Shown piece by piece: positions 58,844-64,000 of a stretch of DNA of 64,000 bases; position 1 is the stretch's first letter, and every line of letters begins with the position of its first letter. This DNA comes from Candidatus Peregrinibacteria bacterium (GTDB taxonomy: Bacteria > Patescibacteriota > Gracilibacteria > Peribacterales > Peribacteraceae), in the NCBI GenBank assembly GCA_030649955.1, contig JAUSFD010000025.1, positions 1 to 64,000 of the forward strand. The letters are read 5' to 3'. Both the position numbers and the translations under genes were made by a program. The notes beneath the pieces are model-generated. The model did not search any database, was not told the origin of the DNA, and was given only the letters and a program-made list of their open reading frames with translations.

Positions 58844-60157
58844 GTGAAGACCCTTTTGATCCTCGCCGGCCAATCGCGTCGGTTCTGGCCTCTGCGGGAG
58901 AAGTCGCTGTTCCCCATCGTGGGGAAGACGCTCCTGGAGCATCAGATTGAGCGATTGAGGAAGGGTGGGTGTAGGGAGATCATCCTCGTGTGCGGACCGC
59001 ATAACATCAAGGAGACACGGAAGCTCCTGCCAAAGATGACCATCATGCAACAGAAAGATATGACCGCCGGAATGCGTGGTGCTTTCCTGAGCGCACTCCC
59101 GAGGGTGAAGAGCGAGCCGGTGCTTGTGGTGGGAGCGAACGACGTCATCGAGCCAGAGGCGTACGCGGCGCTGATCAAGGCTGCGAAAGTGAAGGGTGTT
59201 GATGGTGCGATCCTCGCGAGAAAGGTGAAGCGGTACTTCCCGGGAGGCTACCTCACGGTTGCGCGGGGAAGAGTCACGTCGATCGTGGAGAAGCCTGGAG
59301 AAGGGAACGAGCCGAGCAAGCTCGTGAACATCGTGGCGCACGTGCACAACGATCCCGCATCACTCCTCGCCAGTCTGAAGAAAACACCGAGCGGGAAGGA
59401 CGATGGGTATGAGCGTGCGCTCAGCTCGCTCTTCACGGACAAGCGCTACGTCTCCGTTGAGTACACAGACCCATGGCACGCCGTAAAGTACCCATGGCAC
59501 CTCTTACCTCTGCTTGAACGGTTGCTCGCGGAAATCCGCGCGCCCTCCACGCACCGCACCGCAAAAGTGCATCCCACAGCGGTAATCGAGGGGGACGTGA
59601 TCCTCGATGCCGATGCGCGCGTCCTCCCGCACGCGACGATCATCGGCCCCAGCTACATCGGGAAAGGGGCAACCATCGGTACGGGGGCGCTCGTGCGCGG
59701 ATCAAGTGTGGGGGATGGGTGCGTCATCGGGTATGGGACAGAGGTGAAGGGTAGCCTCCTCGCCTCGAACGTGTGGGCGCACATGGCGTACCTGGGCGAC
59801 AGCATCATCGCGAGTAACGTCTCCTTCGGCGGCGGCACGCTCACGGGAAACTTCCGCCTGGACGAGGGGGAGATCACCTCCGCGGACGGGGAGCTCATGG
59901 TGAACACGGGACTCACGAAGCTCGGGGCGATCATCGGGAGTGGGAGCCGACTCGGGATCAACGTGAGTCTCAACCCGGGTGTGAAAATCGGTGAAGGAAC
60001 CTTCGTCGCCGCGGCGAGTGTGGTGCAGGCAGATGTCCCCACAGGAAGCTTCATCATGATGAAGGATGGGAAGTACACAGTCCGGGAGAACCGCAGCACC
60101 GCTCCGGTTGCGGAGAGCCGCAATGTTTTCCGGAACTCCGTGCGGAAAAACCCCTAA
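58844..60157 (+). CDS. GlmU-like sugar nucleotidyltransferase / left-handed beta-helix protein
   Basis: A 437-residue two-domain protein. Residues about 1-220 are a nucleotidyltransferase: LILAGQSRRFWPLREKSLFPIVGKTLLEHQ corresponds, across ~30 residues, to the LAAGxGTRM..PKxLxPVxGKPLxEH motif, and VVGANDVIEP to the metal-binding Asp. Residues about 235-405 are hexapeptide repeats forming a left-handed beta-helix (HPTAVIEGDVILDADARVLP; GVKIGEGTFVAAASVVQADV). It may make UDP- or dTDP-sugars for surface glycans; the acetyltransferase half may be active or a scaffold. GTG start, leaderless. It ends at the origin region. Confidence 0.87.
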   Translation: MKTLLILAGQSRRFWPLREKSLFPIVGKTLLEHQIERLRKGGCREIILVCGPHNIKETRKLLPKMTIMQQKDMTAGMRGAFLSALPRVKSEPVLVVGANDVIEPEAYAALIKAAKVKGVDGAILARKVKRYFPGGYLTVARGRVTSIVEKPGEGNEPSKLVNIVAHVHNDPASLLASLKKTPSGKDDGYERALSSLFTDKRYVSVEYTDPWHAVKYPWHLLPLLERLLAEIRAPSTHRTAKVHPTAVIEGDVILDADARVLPHATIIGPSYIGKGATIGTGALVRGSSVGDGCVIGYGTEVKGSLLASNVWAHMAYLGDSIIASNVSFGGGTLTGNFRLDEGEITSADGELMVNTGLTKLGAIIGSGSRLGINVSLNPGVKIGEGTFVAAASVVQADVPTGSFIMMKDGKYTVRENRSTAPVAESRNVFRNSVRKNP

Positions 60158-60429
60158 ATGCTCTCCGAATTGCACACAAAAGTTATCCACAGACCCTGTG
60201 GATAATCCCCGAGGGCGTTCGGGAAGTTTGGCGAGAGTTGTGCACAGGGATAATGGGTTTTTGGCTTCCTCTTGAGGAAGAGTGAATTGGAAAGAGAGGT
60301 TGTCTTCCCTCTCACTTTTCCACGAGTTTTCCACATCCCCCCCACACAACAATTGTATTCGCTCTCTGGGTACTTTCGTGAAAATCCGTACTGAAGATTC
60401 TGCCGCTGATACCCTCTGGTGAGCTTGTA

Positions 60430-60473
60430 GTTGGTAGTCTGTAGGTGCGACTACTCTCCTACAGACTACCAAC
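60430..60473. repeat. perfect 16-bp inverted repeat
   Basis: GTTGGTAGTCTGTAGG (60430-60445) and its exact complement (60458-60473) flank a 12-nt loop. It lies within the origin region, between the DnaA boxes and dnaN. Confidence 0.85.
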
Positions 60474-60558
60474 CCACCGCTCTTTTTGGGAATCTTTCCA
60501 CACACCACACTTCATATCACCCTTCCTTGTGAAGATGTTATGATGACGACGAATTTAG

Positions 60559-60564
60559 TATAAT
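60559..60564 (+). promoter_or_regulatory. -10 box of dnaN
   Basis: A perfect TATAAT (60559-60564) lies 23 nt before the dnaN ATG. No matching -35 stands 16-18 nt upstream. Confidence 0.6.
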
Positions 60565-60587
60565 CCATTTCTTCTCCTTCTCATCTC

Positions 60588-61757
60588 ATGAAATTTTCCT
60601 GCAATACCCAAGACTTCCTCCAGGCGCTCCAGCTTGTAAGTAGGGCAATCGGAAGTCAGCAGGCTCTCCCCATTCTCGGAAACATTCTCATGGTGGTAGA
60701 AGGGAAGCGCTGTACGGTGAGTGCAACGGATTTGGAATTGAGTATTATTACCAGTTTCGAAGCGAAGATTGAAAATGAGGGATCAATCACTATTCCCGCG
60801 CGTGCCATCCTTAATTTTGCGCAGTACAACACTGATACAGAAGTTCTCCTAGAGACGAGTGAAGGGACACAACTCAAGTGCACATCAAAACATGCAAAAA
60901 CCCTTATTGCAGGAGAAGCGGCGAGTGAATATCCCACTATTACTCCTGTAGAGAAACAGACGTCCTTCTCTATGGAAGCAGCCCCCCTCTTAAATGCTCT
61001 CGATCTCGTAACATTCGCATCTGCGAAGAATGCCCTACGCCCCGTCCTCTCTGGTGTCTATTTCCGCAGTGAGAAGGGGAAGTTGATCCTCGTCGCAACA
61101 GACAGCTACCGCCTGTCGGAGTACACGATTCCCACAGAAGGAGGGGATGTGGATATCTCGTGCATTATCCCCGTGAAGATCCTGGAGGAACTCCGGGCGA
61201 TCCTCTCAGGAAAGAAGGACAAGGAGAAGAAGGGGAAGGAGAAGGACGATGACGAGAAGAAGGAGAGTGCGAAGATGCCCGCCCGCGTCGAGGCGACACT
61301 AAGTAAGCAGCAGATCGAGCTCCAGGTAGGTGGGACCAAACTCCTCTCACGTTTGATTGACGGGAAGTTCCCGGACTACCAACAGATCATCCCCAAGGAA
61401 TCGGTGACGAAGTCGCAGTTCCCCGTGAAGGACCTCATCACTGCTGTGCGCCGCATGCACTACTTCGCGAAAGAGACGAACAACAACCTCACCTTCCACC
61501 TCAAGGGCGAGCAGGCGCGCGTGGTCACGCAGCAGACGCAGGTAGGCAAGGATGAAGCTCTCATCGGCATCGAGACGACGGGTGAGGAGAACAAGATCGC
61601 CCTGAGCTCCAGCTACCTTCTCGATTTCCTCTCACATGTCCAAGGGGACACGGTGGAAATGCAGGTGACGGATAGTATGCACCCAGCGGTGTTCTCTGTG
61701 CCGAAGGATGCGCTATTCCTCCACTTGATCATGCCGCTGAGGATGCAGGAGGAATGA
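60588..61757 (+). CDS. dnaN: DNA polymerase III beta subunit (sliding clamp)
   Basis: A 389-residue clamp that encircles DNA and tethers polymerase III. MKFSCNTQDFLQALQLVSRA is the standard start; ALPILGNILMV, ALRPVLSGVYFRSEKGKLILVATDSYRLS and the C-terminal HLIMPLRM (family HLIMPMRL) are clear. Three clamp domains are present. A Lys/Glu/Asp-rich insertion (KKDKEKKGKEKDDDEKKESAK, split over about residues 208-230) lies in the second domain, between LRAILSG and the PARVEATLS strand. It is absent from typical clamps and would form a charged surface loop. The DnaA-box region is directly upstream. Confidence 0.97.
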   Translation: MKFSCNTQDFLQALQLVSRAIGSQQALPILGNILMVVEGKRCTVSATDLELSIITSFEAKIENEGSITIPARAILNFAQYNTDTEVLLETSEGTQLKCTSKHAKTLIAGEAASEYPTITPVEKQTSFSMEAAPLLNALDLVTFASAKNALRPVLSGVYFRSEKGKLILVATDSYRLSEYTIPTEGGDVDISCIIPVKILEELRAILSGKKDKEKKGKEKDDDEKKESAKMPARVEATLSKQQIELQVGGTKLLSRLIDGKFPDYQQIIPKESVTKSQFPVKDLITAVRRMHYFAKETNNNLTFHLKGEQARVVTQQTQVGKDEALIGIETTGEENKIALSSSYLLDFLSHVQGDTVEMQVTDSMHPAVFSVPKDALFLHLIMPLRMQEE

Positions 61758-61795
61758 AATCCTCGGATTCTTCCCCTTTACTCAATCCGCCGATT

Positions 61796-61866
61796 GCTAT
61801 ATTGTACTACTGTTATATTGCTAAGGAGAACGGAGAACAACATAGCAATGTAGCGATAGTACAATT
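61796..61866. repeat. short-word palindrome, tattgcta class
   Basis: Left words tatattgta, ctactgt, tatattgct and right words agcaatgta, gcgatagta, caattt are imperfect complements. It lies between the tandem dnaN and mfd genes. Confidence 0.65.
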
Positions 61867-61886
61867 TCTGAAGCCTTCGCTTCAGA
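61867..61886. repeat. hairpin before mfd
   Basis: TCTGAAGC-cttc-GCTTCAGA is a perfect 8-bp stem that ends 19 nt before the mfd ATG. It adjoins the word palindrome. No T-run follows. Confidence 0.55.
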
Positions 61887-61905
61887 GACCTTTGGTTCTG
61901 TTGCA

Positions 61906-64000
61906 ATGAAACCATCGCTCCTCCTGGGAAGGGAGACACATCGGGAATTGAGCGAGCTGCTGTCGGACAAGCGGCGTCTTGTCGTGTCCGGCGCCTCCAA
62001 CGAGACAGCGAAGGCGCTGCTCCTGAGCCATCTCCTCTCCTACACACCCAGGCGAACGCTCCTCCTCACGGAGAACGACAACCGTGCAGAGGCTCTGAAG
62101 CACTGGCTCCAGTTCTTCGAGCAGCCCGCGTTCCCGCTCCTGCCCGTCGAGGATGATTCTGGCACGCCGACGGCGGAGGGGCTGCAGAGCTTCCTGCTCT
62201 TCATGCATGGGAACGGTGCGGAGTCTGTCTGCGTCGTCCCGCGCGAACTGTGGGATGCGCCATTCCCCTCGTTCGCAGAGCTCTCCGAGGGGAAAATCAC
62301 GCTGACGGAGGGGGACGCAGTCGACTTCACCGAGCTCTTCGAATCCTTCATCGATCGCGGCTACCGCCACGGCGCGGACCTCTATTTGCATCCCGGCGAG
62401 TACCGCCGCACGGGTGACGTGCTGGATATCTACCCCATCCAGTCACCGCACCTCTACCGTGTACTCTTCGACTTCGACAAGGTTTCGCAAATCCTCCTTG
62501 TCGACGATGCAGATCTGTCGAAGACGGAGGAGGATGGAGGGGAACTCGTCATCTTCCCCGCAGCGTACGAGCGCACACTGCCCTTGAGGGATCAGCTCCC
62601 GGAGGAAGTATTCCTGGTCCTCGATGACCAGGATGATGTGGAGCCACCCCTGAGGAATGCCGTGCTGCGCTTCACTGCGTTCCCTGAGAGTCAGCAGAAC
62701 CACGTGCACCTGCGCTACCTCTCCGTCCTCAAGTTCTACACGCTCACAGACTTCTTGAACGACGTCCGCGACAAGCTCCAACAGGGCTGGACGCTCCTCG
62801 TCGTCACGAAGCGCAGGAAGGAACTGGAGGAGATTCTTACGGAAGAGCGCGTGCCCCATACCACGCACGAGACGAGCCGGCCGGGAGCGGTGACGCTGAT
62901 CTCTGCGCAGGAGGATGACCTGCTCCCCCACTCTCTGCAGAACCCAGACCTCAAGTGCGCGCTCCTCACAGATCGCGAGATTTTCTCTCTACGCAAAGCA
63001 GGAAAGCAGCGCAGTGTCGCGAAGCTCGCGCTGGATTTCGTCACGTCCCTCCAGCCCGGCGACTACGTCGTCCACATGGAGCACGGCATCGGGCACTTCG
63101 AGGGAATGACGCAGAAGGTAGTCGATGACATTGCGCGCGAGTACTTAGAACTCACCTACGCCCAGGGCGACAAGCTCTTCATCCCCGTCGACCAGGCGGA
63201 CAAATTATCAAAGTTCGTCTGCGAGGAGGGCGAGGAGCCGGTCCTCACGCGTCTGGGGACGGTGGAGTGGAAGCGCATCACGGACAAGATGCGCGAGGAG
63301 ACGAAGCAGATCGCGAAGGAGCTCCTAGAGCTCTACGCCAAGCGTGCGAAGGCGAAGGGGTACCGGTTCGACGAGGACACAGAGGTGCAGCGCAAGTTCG
63401 AGTCCGACTTCCCCTACGAGGAGACGCCGGGGCAGCGCAAAGCGATCCAGGACATCAAGGAGGATATGGAGAGCGATCAACCGATGGACCGCCTCATCTG
63501 TGGAGACGTCGGATTTGGGAAAACGGAAGTCGCGATGCGCGCTGCCTTCAAGGCAGTGCAGAGCGGCAAGCAAGTGGCCGTCGTTGCGCCCATCACCATC
63601 CTCGCGGACCAGCACTACCATAACTTCGTCGAGCGCATGGCGAAGTACGGGGTGAAGATCGAGATGCTCAGCCGCTTCCGCACCGCGCGCGAGCAGAAGG
63701 TGATCCTCGAGGACCTGCGAAAGGGGAACCTGAACATCGTCATTGGGACGCACCGGCTCCTCCAGGATGACGTCGAGTTCTTCAATCTGGGCCTTGTAGT
63801 TATCGATGAGGAGCAGCGCTTCGGCGTGAAGCAGAAGGAGAAGTTCAAGGAGATGCGCGCGTCCGTGGATATCCTCACCCTCACCGCGACCCCGATTCCG
63901 CGCACGCTCAACTTGGGTCTCCACAAGCTGCGCGACATCACGACGATCACCACTCCTCCACCCGGACGCCTCCCGATCATCACAGAGGTGCGCAAGTACA
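61906..64000 (+). CDS. mfd: transcription-repair coupling factor Mfd (runs off the window)
   Basis: The first 698 codons of Mfd, which removes RNA polymerase stalled at DNA lesions and recruits UvrA. The N-terminal UvrB-like region (LYLHPGEYRRTGDVLDIYPI) is followed by the RNA-polymerase-interacting domain (PGDYVVHMEHGIGHFEGMT; YLELTYAQGDKLFIPVDQ) and the first half of the helicase motor: Walker A GDVGFGKTEVAMRA, IGTHRLLQDDV, DEEQ box VVIDEEQRFGVKQKEK and TATPIPRTLNLGL. The N-terminal part is somewhat shorter than in E. coli. The remaining motor motifs and C-terminal domain are beyond base 64000. Confidence 0.95.
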   Translation, partial: MKPSLLLGRETHRELSELLSDKRRLVVSGASNETAKALLLSHLLSYTPRRTLLLTENDNRAEALKHWLQFFEQPAFPLLPVEDDSGTPTAEGLQSFLLFMHGNGAESVCVVPRELWDAPFPSFAELSEGKITLTEGDAVDFTELFESFIDRGYRHGADLYLHPGEYRRTGDVLDIYPIQSPHLYRVLFDFDKVSQILLVDDADLSKTEEDGGELVIFPAAYERTLPLRDQLPEEVFLVLDDQDDVEPPLRNAVLRFTAFPESQQNHVHLRYLSVLKFYTLTDFLNDVRDKLQQGWTLLVVTKRRKELEEILTEERVPHTTHETSRPGAVTLISAQEDDLLPHSLQNPDLKCALLTDREIFSLRKAGKQRSVAKLALDFVTSLQPGDYVVHMEHGIGHFEGMTQKVVDDIAREYLELTYAQGDKLFIPVDQADKLSKFVCEEGEEPVLTRLGTVEWKRITDKMREETKQIAKELLELYAKRAKAKGYRFDEDTEVQRKFESDFPYEETPGQRKAIQDIKEDMESDQPMDRLICGDVGFGKTEVAMRAAFKAVQSGKQVAVVAPITILADQHYHNFVERMAKYGVKIEMLSRFRTAREQKVILEDLRKGNLNIVIGTHRLLQDDVEFFNLGLVVIDEEQRFGVKQKEKFKEMRASVDILTLTATPIPRTLNLGLHKLRDITTITTPPPGRLPIITEVRKY

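Larger units (their letters stand above)
60158..60587. other. candidate chromosomal replication origin (oriC)
   Basis: This 430-nt gene-free stretch upstream of dnaN has two perfect DnaA boxes, TTATCCACA (60183-60191) and its inverted copy TGTGGATAA (60197-60205), which also form a hairpin with loop gaccc. It also has TTTTCCACG (60316-60324) and TTTTCCACA (60327-60335), with two and one mismatches. The stretch then runs into an AT-richer part near 60540-60564. DnaA boxes beside dnaN are typical of bacterial origins. dnaA itself is not in the window. Confidence 0.75.

Overview
The window is 64 kb of compact, GC-rich bacterial DNA (roughly mid-50s % GC by eye) using the standard code, with TGA clearly acting as a stop. 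It holds about 52 protein genes, two tRNAs and a likely replication origin. The gene content suggests a Candidate Phyla Radiation bacterium, most like the Peribacteria/Peregrinibacteria group. Reasons are sparse biosynthesis, type IV prepilin and VirB2/TrbC-like small proteins, Ser/Ala-rich surface lipoproteins, a lone S41 protease, a PduO-type cobalamin adenosyltransferase, and giant uncharacterised multidomain proteins. The lineage is inference; no rRNA is present to settle it.

Layout. 1-5.3 kb: remnant of a four-helix-bundle gene, recR, a purH split by a frameshift, a type IV prepilin, a BRO-type antirepressor and tRNA-Thr. 5.4-16.7 kb: envelope functions (CPA2 antiporter, lipoproteins, CaCA exchanger, M50 and CPBP proteases, Tat-exported protein), rpmB, and a kinase fused to a GGQ release-factor domain. 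16.8-24.1 kb: a two-gene operon of giant proteins (MoxR-like AAA+ ATPase, then transglutaminase plus VWA). 24.3-27.5 kb: a Pif1-like helicase, a small recombinase-like tail, an internally duplicated protein and tRNA-Ser. 28-31.6 kb: small membrane proteins, pheT and a cobalamin adenosyltransferase. 31.6-35.5 kb: an AT-richer giant SNF2-type helicase. 35.7-45 kb: rpmH, M16 and S41 proteases, ndk, Fe-S carrier fusion, RNase H, VanW, recO, ftsX, TPR. 45-54 kb: pilin-like protein, nucleotidyltransferase, PP2C-like/propeller protein, RNase J, HAD phosphatase, and a pyrB-tauE-pyrC operon. 54-60 kb: flippase, Fn3 surface protein, ComEC-like hydrolase, GlmU-like transferase. 60.2 kb to the end: DnaA boxes, dnaN and the start of mfd.

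Two window-wide patterns stand out. First, most junctions carry an imperfect palindrome whose arms are tandem 7- or 8-nt words, with a different word in each class (tgtccac, cgtttact, gggaaca, aatgtag and others). Copies lie at convergent, tandem and divergent junctions, run into the 3' ends of coding regions, sit inside purH, and occur as a near-identical pair flanking the M16 gene. Second, at least ten genes have a -10 hexamer (often TGnTATACT) exactly 6-7 nt before the start codon, which predicts leaderless mRNAs; Shine-Dalgarno sequences are mostly absent.

Functional threads are recombination and repair (recR, recO, mfd, Pif1, SNF2), replication start (oriC-dnaN), pyrimidine and purine synthesis (pyrB, pyrC, purH, ndk), RNA decay and ribosome rescue (RNase J, GGQ fusion), cell-surface building (prepilin, flippase, Fn3, VanW, lipoproteins) and membrane proteolysis.
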